Shown here piece by piece: positions 13,231 through 25,121 of a stretch of DNA of 64,000 nt; position 1 is the first letter of the stretch; each line of letters starts with the position of its first letter. Origin of the DNA: Bugula neritina (lineage: Eukaryota; Bryozoa; Gymnolaemata; Cheilostomatida; Bugulidae); NCBI GenBank assembly GCA_964035545.1, contig OZ037773.1, forward strand, positions 3,623,251 to 3,687,250, given 5' to 3'. The translations under genes were made by a program, and so were the position numbers. A model generated the notes under the pieces. The model saw only the letters and a program-made list of their open reading frames with translations, was not told where the DNA came from and made no database searches.

Positions 13231-14841
13231 AGCCAACAGATTAACTCATTTAGTCTGAGAAATAGGCTTTTTGCCTTAACTAATACTCTCACTTCCTTTT
13301 AATATTTTTTCATGCTAAGAATTTTTATTGGTTAAATGGCATTGAAATTGTGTAACAACATACATGTACATGTGATATAGAGATGGATTTTGAGTAGTTA
13401 TGACTCATTTGTGATGAACTCATTTTATGACTCGAGAAAAAAAGTTTTTATATTTGTTCATTTTTGGTATTTTTTCAATGTGTATCATTTTATTCAAGGT
13501 GATTGGTTAGAATTATTGCTAATTATTTTATAAATAATACTTTTTAAAGCCTGTACAGTACAGCTTAGCGTATAGATTTACAATAGCTAATTACTACAAT
13601 GTGTTTAAGCAAAATAATATATATTCCTAGTATCCAAATACAAAGAAGAAAACTCAGTTATTTTGGAGTTATTTCCCCTTTATATGCTGACACCGCAAGG
13701 CTCCTCCTTGATATCTCTTGTATGTAAAGAGAGAAATATTATAAAGATTTAATGCTAACGGCTATATTTGTGCTAGCTCTACTAATACAGATGTGATAGG
13801 TTTTCTGTTTTTATTCACGGAATTTAGAACTGGCACATACACTTTATAGGAGCGGCATAGTGAAGAAATTGAGATAGCCTAGGTTCTTTAATTTTATTGA
13901 TAAATTTTGGTTTGGGGCGCTGGTTGAAGTTCTCGTGAGAACATAACTTCTTTTGCTAAATTTTTAATCTATAACTCAAGCTTTTCTCTATTACTGCACC
14001 TATCTTGGCACAATGAAAAGTCTTATAAGAAATTTTATTGTTTCTCAGATTAATTTAATCAAGCGCTTTTCATCAGTGGGTGCAGTGGACTTGCTCTTTT
14101 CATGAGACACAGACTCCAAGTGTGGTGATACCCGTGATATTGATACAAATAAGTTCTTACCAATACTCAATGATTACAATTATGTCACATGTTCAACTTG
14201 TAGATCCGTCTGTCCTAGCATATAGTCACATTATGAAACTTTTGATATTGGTGAATTAGTTTTAACAACTTTTAGCTTGAAAAACCTATAGTGCTTAAAG
14301 TACTGTAAATAAGCAATTTGATGATGTATTTTTTTAAGAGCAGGGTGATTTTAGAAAATTGCAAGTTTTTTCTTTTGTGATATCTTCTTAAATCATCTAA
14401 TGATATAAGCGCTATGTACTATATACTGTGATAAAAATAAGGCTGATTTAGTGCTTCCAACTATTTTCTGTTCGAATTTCAGATAAAAATAACTTCTTTA
14501 TCTGCAATGTTTGCAGTCAGTTTGAATTAAACTAGCTCTGATTTTTTATTTTGTTTAGTTCACTTTTAGAGAAAATATGTTAATGTCAAACAGTGCATGA
14601 TGTAACGCAAGGAGTGGGTATCCATAAATCTTCTTTTGAATATAAAATGACTTGTTTTAGTGATGAGTAGAGAAGCTGAACATTTGGGTTGCCAAGTTGT
14701 TCTGTACGTGATTGACAGTTGGCAAGCAGATGTCCAGCGTCTGCTCAGCAGCAGGCAATAAACTTGTTGCAAAGCACTCAGTCACTTCACATTTCGAGGG
14801 AAAGGAAATACTTTGTAATCCCATCTCAAAGTGATGACGGA
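13231..14841. other. Spacer between the two SLC5A genes
   Basis: Contains the 3' UTR of copy A and the 5' flank of copy B. No clear AATAAA was found close to the copy A stop. About 105 bp at 13905-14010 resemble the 3' flank of copy B (26630-26745). An open frame upstream of the copy B ATG (from about 14719) has no in-frame ATG before 14842, so it is read as 5' UTR. No other gene seen. Confidence 0.6.
13905..14010. repeat. 3'-flank block shared by the two SLC5A genes (A side)
   Basis: Carries GAACATAACTTCTTTTGCTA and further matching segments (ATTACTGCACCTA) in the same order as 26630-26745 downstream of copy B. It is either part of the tandem duplication that made the gene pair or a dispersed repeat. 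Confidence 0.6.
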
Positions 14842-16674
14842 ATGACTGTGTTGGAAGATATAGCAGGGAGCTCCCAACTCCACTGGTCTGACTACATTGT
14901 GTTGATTGCATACTTTGTTATCGTCATCGGAGTGGGAATTTGGGTGAGTATTCTGTTAGCTTAACAGTTACTGCATCCTGTTAAGTCTTCTAATAGAACT
15001 AGAAGTGCAGTTTCTCTCAAACACTCAAGGCTCTGGCCTCCAAGTAATGAGGATATTTAAGAAGCCATTCCAATGAAAGGGTGATTTATTGTGCAAGAGG
15101 TGATTTGTTTATGACTGTGAATCAATAGCCCAGATGCTTTACTTTTCATAAACGTGCAAGATTGTTAGATTGAAATGGTTAGTTTATACTAAAGCTTTGA
15201 AGGTGTGGATGTGTTAGAGAGTTATATAGTACCTGCCTTCCAAATGTTAGTGGAATTTTCAGCACTTCTACTTCTAGCAAATTTTTAAATTTATGTTGAT
15301 CAACAATGAGCTTTGAAACGTTGAATTAATAGAATACTTCCAGATAATATAATTCCTGCCTATTAATAGATCCAATTGGAATACTCCTAACTTTAAAATA
15401 ACCATCTTTTCTGCATTAGTTTTAGTTTATATAGTAACATTGAACAAGCCAAATCGAAATGTGTTCATTTTGATAGATTCATATTAGTTGCAAATTAGTG
15501 GCAATAATTACAACAAAACATTTACTTGCAGTCATCATGTCTGAACAGAGGGTCTGTTGGGGGATATTTTTTGGCTGGGAGAAACATGCACTGGGTGTTG
15601 GTAAGTGTGATAACTGCTACTGCTAGTATAGCTAACATGTTAGCTAACAGCACTGTGGGTTGCTGAGCCTATCATATTTGATAATTGTGGTTAAATGATA
15701 CCTAATACATTTGCTGAGTGTGTCTTTCATAAGTTTCAAGAGCTCGTGATATTGTTGACAGCTCTCACTGCCACTGCCGATACTTTCAATCGACTAATTA
15801 GATAATATTTTGAATGTTTTATTCTGTTTTATAGGAACTGTAAATATAGCAGTGCAAATTTTTTCTTCAATTTTATTTTAAAAATGTTTTGCATTATAAA
15901 CTTTAATTTTGAGAAAAAAGCAGAGGAAGCGGCATATCATGGCTATACTTGACATAATTATGTCATTCGGATGGCTCTCTTGTGATTTACCAGAAGAGAC
16001 ATGCTTCTTTGGTCTTTAGCATCATTTTTTAGTTGGTTCAAGCTTAATTTAAACAAATTTAATTGACCCTTTTATTATTTATGTGTGGTTTTCTTGCATA
16101 TATATTTAACCTTCTAAACATTATACAAAACTTGGTGTAGAAATGTTTTTGGTATACAGAAAATTGTGCATATTTTAAACTTTCATCAGCAGAGAATACT
16201 ATATAAGATGTTATGATAAGGTGACCTGGTTCACAATGAAGACTGAGCAACCACACTTGCTCAAAGTTTTCTCTGACTACACCACCTGACATTTATAAAT
16301 AGCACTATAACAGCATATACTATTAAACAGCAGGTGTTTCTAGGGAAAAGATTGAAATACATCTCTATGTATAGCGTGTGAAGTCAGCTGTCTACACTGT
16401 CACTCTTTCTAGAATCTCAACATTATAAAACAATGAAAACAGCTGCCATCTTTACATATTAAAATTGATGCTGTAATATAACTGATAGACGATTTGAGTC
16501 TTTTTCAGCTCAATTCTACGTATATTATTAAGTTATATTGAATATAATAGCTATATAATGTTATGTAATGTGATATAGTAACTATATTCATATAACACTA
16601 TAAATATAAAATAATTCCCAATGGTATAATTAATGTGTTGTAATATATATATTTTCTGATATAATTTCAAGTGA

Positions 16675-16747
<73 letters not shown>

Positions 16748-19700
16748 TAAATTGTATTACAAGAACATCTATTACGTAATACCAAAACATACTTTGATCA
16801 TTTTAGGTAGGAGCCTCTCTATTTGCTAGTAACATTGGAAGTAGTCATTTCATTGGACTAGCTGGCTCAGGGGCAGCTTCTGGTATTGCCATATCTGTTT
16901 TTGAGATTAGTGTAAGTAACATATTTTTCAAAACCTTTCCTCACCACCTGCAGAAGTTATATAGTTAGGTTTATAATCTAAGGCTAGATGTCATTGTAGC
17001 TAGATCAATGTAGATATAAAAGGTACTCTCCGCCATAACTTTTCATTTAAACTAGTATAAAATATCTTTTATATATAGAAAACAACTTTCATTCACCAAC
17101 AGTATAACTTGCTATACAACTGCTCTTGGTGTCATCCTTTTTACTACAAAAAGAAGTAACTGCACATATTCAGCAATATGTAGGATTCCACTTTACGCGG
17201 TATTGTTTTGCAGGCTGTGTTCTCTCTCCTACTTCTGGGATGGGTGTTTGTACCAGTCTACATAACCTCAGGGGTAAGAGCAAGTAACTTCTAACAACTT
17301 GTAAGACATAATAATATATTACTGCGAGTTGAATTGGGTTGCTGAAGCTTTAGTTGGCTGGCTTTTAAAAAAATGCTTCAAGTTGGCTAAGTGCTGTGAT
17401 AAACCTATGAAACAGCCATGACTTGCTTCCTGTATATGTATGACCCTCCATTTCTAAATCCCAGCCTAAAGTTGCCCTTTAAACCTGTTATATGCACGAG
17501 TTTATGTTATTGGTAGTTGAGTAGGCAGAGTAATTGTTATAATGCCCAAATATTTGTAGAGATCATTGTGCATAGTGTTGCCATGACAACCTAGTCTAAC
17601 ATTATCAATAAAATAAGGTTGTGACTTTGTGTAATGGTCTATGCGATCTGGTAAGTCTTAGTGATCTTATATAAGGGGTCTCAGTGATTGTATTAGTTCT
17701 CCAGTGACTTGGTTAATTTCAAGTACCTGATGAAATCTTACTTGATAACTTGTAAATCTTGAATTTTAGTAACTTATTGAGGATTTACCAAATCAATCCT
17801 TTTATTTTTGAATATTTGACTTAAGGTGACTTTATAAACTTAGCATTTAACAACTATATATAATGTTTTGATTAAGTTTATTAACAACTAAGTAGAATAT
17901 TTGAATCAAGCCAAGTATTTGGTAGGCTTGAATCTTCATTTAATAATAAAATGCATACAATTTTAGCTTCTCGGTTGAGTTAAATCATCCTTATGTTTTA
18001 GAAAATATGCTATTTAATATTGAAAGAAATCAATAAGTTGTGTAACAGATTATTCTGCTACAGGTAACACTTTATCTATGAAAATATACTTTTGTTTTGC
18101 TGCAGGTAATACTTTTGTTCTGCTGCAGGTTTACACGATGCCAGAGTACTTGAAAAAGAGATTTGGTGGTGAGAGAATTCGGGTGTATCTTGCAGTGTTG
18201 GCCGTCATTATATACGTCTTCACTAAGATATCGGTGGGTATGGGTAGCCATATTGTGGTCACATGTTTATAAGCTAGCTTTCATTTCTTCTTATACTGTG
18301 TGATGATTTGTTCAACAAGCTTATAGAAAGTGTACTCATGGGTGCAGGCTGATTACTAATCGTATAAATACGTCTTAAGATCAAAAATAACATTACTTGC
18401 CTACATTCAAAAATTTTGTTGTTGTTTTAAAAGCTTGAAGTTGCTAAATGTTTGGGATTTAACTTTTTTAATATTTAGCATAATTTAATTTAATTATAAA
18501 ATTGTTTTCAGACTGGCTTGAATCTGAAGACTAAAAACTGCTTGTAAAATGATTTTAAATATTTATTATCACATAAATACAAGTTGAGAAAAATCTTTTT
18601 TTAGAGTATAAACAACTAGAAAATTACATGGTAAAGCTGAGTGAATAAGTGAAAATTTTGATGTGCAGATTCTTTATGGAAATTCTTGTCCTTCACACGG
18701 TTGTAGTATAAAGTTTGAAATTCAATTTTATGTTTGTATTTGATAGCAATAGGGTAAAATATCAGTAGTTTAAAAGATGAATACTAGTAGTTCAATAGCT
18801 GCATACGCGTGTAAACTAGATCACAAGTATGTCAAATCAAGAAATTAATTAATAATTAATTAATAAATTTCCCACAAACATATGTCTTAGACGACAAGTT
18901 TTACCAGTTTATAATGTTGTGATGTGTTGTAGGCAGACCTTTATGCGGGCGGAGTCTTCATTAAACAGAGCATTGGATGGGATATCTGGGGTTCGGTGAC
19001 TGCCCTGCTGATATTAGCTACAGTTTTCACCATAGCAGGTAGAAAGATAGATACAACCTTCTCATGTGTTACAGTAGAAACTAAATAATTGTTATTATAA
19101 GTAGTGGGTTTGTGTATATGAGTGTGTGTGAATTACTGTATAGTTATTATATACAGAATATATTTACTATGCTGTATAATATAATATGATATGATATAAT
19201 ATAATATAATATAGCATAATATAATATAATATAATATATAGTACAACATAATATAATATAATATAATATAGCATAATATAATATAATATGATATAATATA
19301 GCATAATATAATATAATATAATACAATATATAATATAATACAACATATATAATATAATGCAACATAATATAATGCAACATAATATAATATAATAGATAAC
19401 TTGCTGTCATTTGTAGGCGGACTTAGTGCTGTTATCTGGACAGACTTTGTGCAAGTTGTCATCATGATAATTGGAGCTCTGATTCTAATGGCCATCAGTG
19501 AGTTAACATGTGCAGTTGGCACTTTGGAGTTGTTTACCTTTAATTATAATATCTCATTGCTAAAAGCTATAATTTTGTACATGCTATACGCTACTAACTT
19601 CATTTAACTTGAAAGTAAATCTAAAGAAGAAGAAATGAGGGATTCAGTTCCTAATGATTATGACAAACAATGTTGTAATTTTGTTACGATTTTTTTGAAA

Positions 19701-22700
19701 ATTTTTGGTAGATAAGCAGAAATAATGTTGGCAATACAAGTTAGAAATCTTATATAGATGCAATTTCTAAAATAATATTATATAAAACAGATATAACGCA
19801 GTTTTGTAAAAATACTTAAAATTTCGACTGACCCACCATGCAGAGTTTTGTGGATGTAATGTGCTAATAATCTCAACCTGTGTCATAGGGTTATTTACTG
19901 TATGTTACACATTAACAGGTTTCACTAAAATTGGGGGCTATGCCGGACTAGAGGAGAAGTTTCTGGGTCCAGAGGCGTGGCCTAATTTCACTAGACAGTA
20001 TGTGGACATGGTAGAGGCGGGGCAGAATGTGTCCGATCATATGGAGACGTATGCCAAGTGTGGTAAGGGCAGATAATAACTTATAGATTAAAATCTAGAG
20101 ATAATGTTTGACTGAATAAAACCAAAACTGTCATTACCATGATTGTCTATTTATGTTCTCATTGATCCTAGAGAAGTGAAATGTCTGAAATTGTCTCCCC
20201 TTTTCAGTGTTCTATAATACCTACACATTCTGTTACAAGCTGTAGTTAATTTAAGACTTCTCCAGTCTCTCTTGGGTATTATTGTAATTTTATATTGATG
20301 AATATATGCAATCAATAGTTGTTTTCCCAAATATTTAACTCAATTGGAGTTTTAGTAATTTGAAAATATAAATATCCTCAATGATGGTTGTTTGTTATTA
20401 ATGGTAATTAACTTGCTATGTCCCTTTTTATAAAGTATACTACTTATACTAGGTTTAACCAAGAAGAATGCGTTTCACTTGATGAGAAGTCCGAGCGACC
20501 CCAGTTTGCCCTGGACTGGAATCACGTTTGGTTTAGCTATAATTAGCATCTGGTACTGGTGCTCTGACCAGGTAACTCTGATGTAATATTCTGGCTTAGT
20601 TATCCAAGTCTTTTGCAGCCTTTTTAAATCATTGGAAATTACTTGATGTGTTGCATTATTTTGGAGGCAAAAAAAATCGCACTTTGAAAGCAGACTTTAT
20701 AGGGGAATAGGAACCAGCTAACATTTGTGATGTGTAAACTTGTCAAAATGAAACCTACTTTTACCCATTGTTGTCAAATATATCCTTGTGGTGCATACAA
20801 CTCCTTAATGTAGATTTAAAAAAAATGTATGATTTATCACTCGATGATACATAACTTGTTGGTCATTGGAAGGTTTTGGTGATACTAACATACTTTATCA
20901 TAGCATCATTTTATACAGCTGTCTCCTACATGTAAGATAGGTTAACACCTGCAATCACTTGTCATGTTGGCTATTATCTTGTCACTTGTCTACTGCCTTT
21001 TGCTTATTATGACAGGTGATTGTTCAGAGAGCACTTGCTGCTAAAAATGTGACTCACGCCAAAGCTGGTACAGTGCTTGCAGGTTTCCTAAAAATATTTC
21101 CCATGTTTATTATGGTCTTTCCTGGAATGATATCAAGGCTTCTGTTTCCAGGTAAAGTTAAGCACTTTGTTAAGCACTATATCTCAGCAAGTATCGAGTG
21201 ATAACTAAAAGTTCTAGTGACTGAAAATTTACTGAGAGGCCTAAAACAATTGTTTTAGTAAAATGCATATATTATAACTAAATACTAACGGATTTTGATA
21301 TTTAGAACTCTAAAAATATGTTACCACCAGAAAAAATATTACAACTTTTTGACAAATGGTCCCACTGCTTGGCCCACTGTTTCACCAGTAAAACTACCAT
21401 AACATATTCCAATTGTAGACCTTGTAGCCTGTGCAGATCCTGACAGTTGCAAGGAGATTTGTGGGAACCCTGCAGGATGTACCAACATAGCCTACCCCCT
21501 GCTGGTAGTGAAACTCATGCCAAATGGAGCTAGAGGTCTGATGCTGGCTGTTATGATGTCTGCATTGATGTCTTCACTAACTTCAATATTCAACAGTAGC
21601 TCTACAATATTTACTATGGACATCTGGAGACGTCTGAGGAAGAACTCATCTGACATGGAGCTCATGATTGTCGGCAGGTGAAGACAACTCTACTCTATCC
21701 TATATAATAAAATCACATCTGATATAATCTAAAACTAGGGGCAAAGTTGCCATATTTTTTGCTTTTAAGTTACAATTTTTTTTATAGTAGAATAATTGCA
21801 GTTTCAACCATATATGTCATTAAAATATTAAATATTTGATAATAAGTTTGGTATTTGCAGTATGCCCATGATGTATTATATAACTCCCTTGTGAGTTATA
21901 TAATGGAGAACTGAATTATGATTAAAAGAGAGCATGCATCAATGAAACACAATTACCATGTTACTTGAACTTGCTGTCACGTTGCTTATAACATGAATGT
22001 TAAGCTACACTATTTTATTTTATTAGTATACTGTGTCCTATTTTCTAACCAGAAAGTTGTAACTGTCAGTGGTTTTACTCACAGTTTCTTAGCAAAATTC
22101 TTACAGTGCTATAGATTGGAGTTCATATATATAGCACTGTAAGAGTTTCCATTCTGAGTAGCAGCTTGAATATATTTCAAGATGTATTATAGTTGATAAT
22201 TGATAAACAAGGAACTTGAAGATTTACTTTACTTTAAAAGCATTCATGTGGTAAATCTGGTATACTGTAAGTACAGGGAAAGTGCACTGTAAGTATCCTG
22301 TGTGTTATTCTTTATATACTACACCGCAAATGTGAAAACGTCATAATTTTTATTTATTTTACTTTTATTGTTTTATGCAATTAATTTCCTTGTAAAGGTG
22401 TTAATCCTGCAATATATTTATTCTTGTAAGGTGTTTATCCTTGTAGGGTGTTTATCTTCATAGGGTGTTTATCCTCGTAACATATTTTTTATCCTCATAA
22501 GGTGATTATTCAATTGCAGGGTGTTTATCCTAGTAGTTGTGGCCATCAGCATTGCATGGATACCAATAATACAGAATATTTCGGAGTTGTTTCACTACAT
22601 ACAAACCATTCAGTCATTTCTTTCCCCACCCATCTGCGCCGTGTACACTCTAGCAATATTGTGGAAGAGAATCACAGAGCCAGTGAGTGTTGTATGTAGA

Positions 22701-25010
22701 TATTTCAGCTCAACTGTAGTGGTGGAAGTATTACTGTAGAAAGTTGTCTTCTCATAATCAAATGGTCAATCGGTAAGAAACAGACTATAACTTGCCATAT
22801 GCTGCAAATCTACAATAAGTAGTAACTAATTTATTCTTTTAACTACTTTACGGCATCCAACTTCGTGATTCAAAATGCATTTTTAATTAGCATTAAGTCG
22901 AAAGAAATACAATAACTGTTGATCATTTAGTCAAAACTGTTGAGTTTTAGATAATTAGAAAATGTTATTTGGTAATACCTCACAGATGATTGATTAAAAC
23001 TATATTCGAAAATTTAAATTCAACTTTATACTTTTATAGCTTATGGTCCTAATGTATAAGCACCCTTTAGCCTGTGAACTTACAATATTGCCGAAACTAT
23101 TTAGGGTGCTTTCTGGGGTTTAACTATTGGATTGGTGATTGGAATGATCAGGTTTATCTGGGAGTTCAGCTATGGACCAGCGCCCCCTTGTGGTGAGGAA
23201 GATACCCGACACCCTCTCATCGCCAACGTCCACTACCTCCATTTTGGAGTTATGCTACTTTTTATAGTTATACTAATAACTGTTACAGTCAGCTTCCTCA
23301 CTAAGCCTATCGACAGAAAGCACGTGAGTTGTCAAATATCACGCCTAGTAAATAATTCATTTTTATATTAAAAGTTAGCGCTGTGCGTGTGTGTGTGTGT
23401 GTATGTGTGTGTGTGTGCGTGTGCGTGTGCGTGTGCGTGTGCGTGTGCGTGTGCGTGTGCGTGTGTGTGTGGTGATAAAATACATAACAACAGTAAATTT
23501 ATATGTTGATAGTTTTCACTATCAGGTGTCTTTTTGTATACATAATTTGCATACATAAAATTGAAAAAATAACATAGGCTATAGTGTGTATGTTGGTTGT
23601 AAAAGTTCGAGCCGTTTTTGATATTATAATCTGAGCAGGATAGGTACAAGTTTTACACACTAGATGTCTACTAAAATGAAAATAAGAATTTAGAAATCAT
23701 TTTCATGTGTTTTTCTATAGCTGAAAAGGTTGACATTTCAATCCCGATTTGAGAAAGGCGAGAGAATAGAGTTTGGTACCGCAGAACCAGACAGAGAAGT
23801 GAACACATTAGAGGAGGCGAGTTCTGTGATCCCCCTTAATGAAGTGACAGGTGAAAGCAAAGCTGAGACTACAGATGCTGAGGCTATAGATGCGGAGGCT
23901 GCAGCAGATGAAGATGTGGCAACAAGAAATGGTGAGGAGCTGAAAATTCAAACTAATTATTTTAACAAAGTTTAATAATTCATGAATTTTTAGTGAAACT
24001 GCATAAATATTAACATTAGAAACTTTCACTTTAATTATATAATTGATTATTGTAATTCTAGTTGTGTATTTATAACATACTTTTTAGCTTATAGGCTCAT
24101 TTTATACTTGGAGGAAACTTCAAATAGATTTTTAAGTTTGTCCATTTACACTGGCACAAAGTTTGTACAGTTTTCTTTAATGGTGAATTTCAAGTTATTT
24201 GTGTCATTATGAATGTTTAATCTGAATCTGATTTTGATAAACACAGATGGAGGAACATAATGCTTGCTTCTAATTTGTGTCATTGTGTTTGTCGCAATAT
24301 TCTAATGGTAAGGAGCTGTCATTCCTAAGACAAGCAATAGGAGCTGCACAAACAACTGACTAACTATACTGTCTTACCATAAAAGCTTCTGCTATAATAT
24401 AGACTGTTAAATCTAATAGTGTTCTGCCATGAATAGCCCAAGAAAGTCAATCAACCAGTTTTCAAATTTAAAACAGCGTAATCTGGCCAATTTACCTGCA
24501 CTATTTTTATGTAAAAAATTATTGCTAATGTAAATGTAACAGACTACAACATAATATAATAACATTGTAGGGGTTAGAGCATTTGGCTAGTAAACATAGA
24601 GTCATGGGTAAAAGCCCTGATAAAGGCCATTGGTGATGTTAGTAAGAGTATCTAGTCATCATTGCTCCTGTGCCTCATGGTCATACAAATAAGTCTCGTT
24701 TCAAAAAACCCTTTCCATCAGAGGTTTCTTACAGGGATGGTGATATGTATAAACAGTTTATCACACCACAACCGTTATATTATGTCATATTTATATACTT
24801 TATTTCACAGCCAGCTTCCCCTGGTATAAGAAAGCTATTTACTGGATTTGTGGAGTAGAGAATATGACATCATCATCTCACGACAGCGACAAACCTGTTG
24901 AGGCAGCGGATATGAGCATAGATGAAGATCCACGCTGGTCCAGATGGACAAAAGTTGGAGCCGTTGTTATCATGTTGATTACAGTGTTTGTGTGGGGCTT
25001 TTATGCTTGA
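14842..25010 (+). CDS. SLC5A (SGLT-type) sodium/sugar cotransporter, copy B, 15 coding exons
   Basis: Tandem paralogue of the gene at 308-13230, with the same exon lengths (except exon 14, +9 bp) and phases. Coding exons: 14842-14943, 15532-15600, 16807-16911, 17214-17273, 18129-18233, 18933-19038, 19417-19497, 19919-20062, 20453-20571, 21016-21151, 21419-21677, 22520-22682, 23105-23323, 23721-23931, 24811-25010. Continuous frame, 692 aa. It keeps [51 protein letters not shown] and the GFYA end. Differences from copy A at likely functional sites: GSSHF instead of GSGHF in exon 3, and YIQTIQ instead of YIQGIT in exon 12 (Thr460 of human SGLT1 becomes Gln). Exons 8, 11 and the start of 15 are nearly identical to copy A; exons 6, 9 and 14 are clearly diverged. 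No break is seen, so both copies are probably functional. Confidence 0.95.
16680..16744. repeat. (TA)n microsatellite
   Basis: About 60 bp of TA, ending about 60 bp before the exon 3 acceptor of SLC5A copy B. Confidence 0.95.
19163..19397. repeat. Long TATAA/ATAAT pentamer array (copy B intron 6)
   Basis: About 235 bp of imperfect ATATA/ATAAT units with interspersed GCATA and CAACA variants, ending about 20 bp before the exon 7 acceptor. It occupies the same place as the short array at 8612-8653 in copy A, so the repeat predates the duplication (or was copied by conversion) and expanded in copy B. Confidence 0.9.
22095..22148. repeat. Near-perfect 19-bp stem hairpin in SLC5A copy B intron 11
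   Basis: Left arm 22095-22113 (core TCTTACAGTGCTATA) pairs with 22130-22148 over 19 positions with one G-U, leaving a 16-nt loop. The fold is too short for a typical animal pre-miRNA, and a tiny palindromic element is as likely. Copy A has a much shorter intron here and lacks it. Confidence 0.5.
22396..22536 (+). repeat. 17-bp tandem repeat whose last unit is the 5' end of SLC5A copy B exon 12
   Basis: Degenerate units of the type GGTGTTTATCCTTGTAG start near 22396, 22430, 22446, 22463 and 22501. The next unit at 22520-22536 is the first 17 bases of exon 12. The upstream units carry decoy AG dinucleotides (TTGTAG, TTCATAG) before GGTGTTTATC. Copy A has no such array. Confidence 0.75.
23385..23472. 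repeat. (GT)n / (GC GT)n microsatellite
   Basis: About 88 bp of GTGTGT changing to GTGTGC hexamer repeats, about 60 bp after the exon 13 donor of SLC5A copy B. Confidence 0.95.
24567..24743 (+). mobile_element. tRNA-derived SINE, 5'-truncated copy
   Basis: Member of the family seen at 29679, 31212 and 61219. It begins at TAGGGGTTAGAGC (inside the A box) and continues through GGCCATTGGTGATGTTAG, GTCAT..ATTGCTCCTGTGCCTCAT and CCCTTTCCATCAGAGGTTTCTTACAGGGATGGTGA. The B box is damaged. It lies in the last intron of SLC5A copy B, ending about 67 bp before exon 15. Confidence 0.8.
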
Positions 25011-25115
25011 ATATCATATAGCCATCTTTTTGTATGCTTCAAATTATATGCACTGCAGTTCCTTCAGTTAAATTTTTGAAAGAATTATATTTCCGTATAC
25101 TTATGTATATATGGT

Positions 25116-25121
25116 AATAAA
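25116..25121 (+). terminator. Polyadenylation signal AATAAA, SLC5A copy B
   Basis: A canonical AATAAA lies 106 bp after the stop codon at 25010, the first one in the 3' flank. Confidence 0.6.

Noticed and set aside
14719-14841. N-terminal extension of SLC5A copy B
   Set aside because: The open frame upstream of 14842 has no ATG, and copy A starts exactly at the matching methionine.
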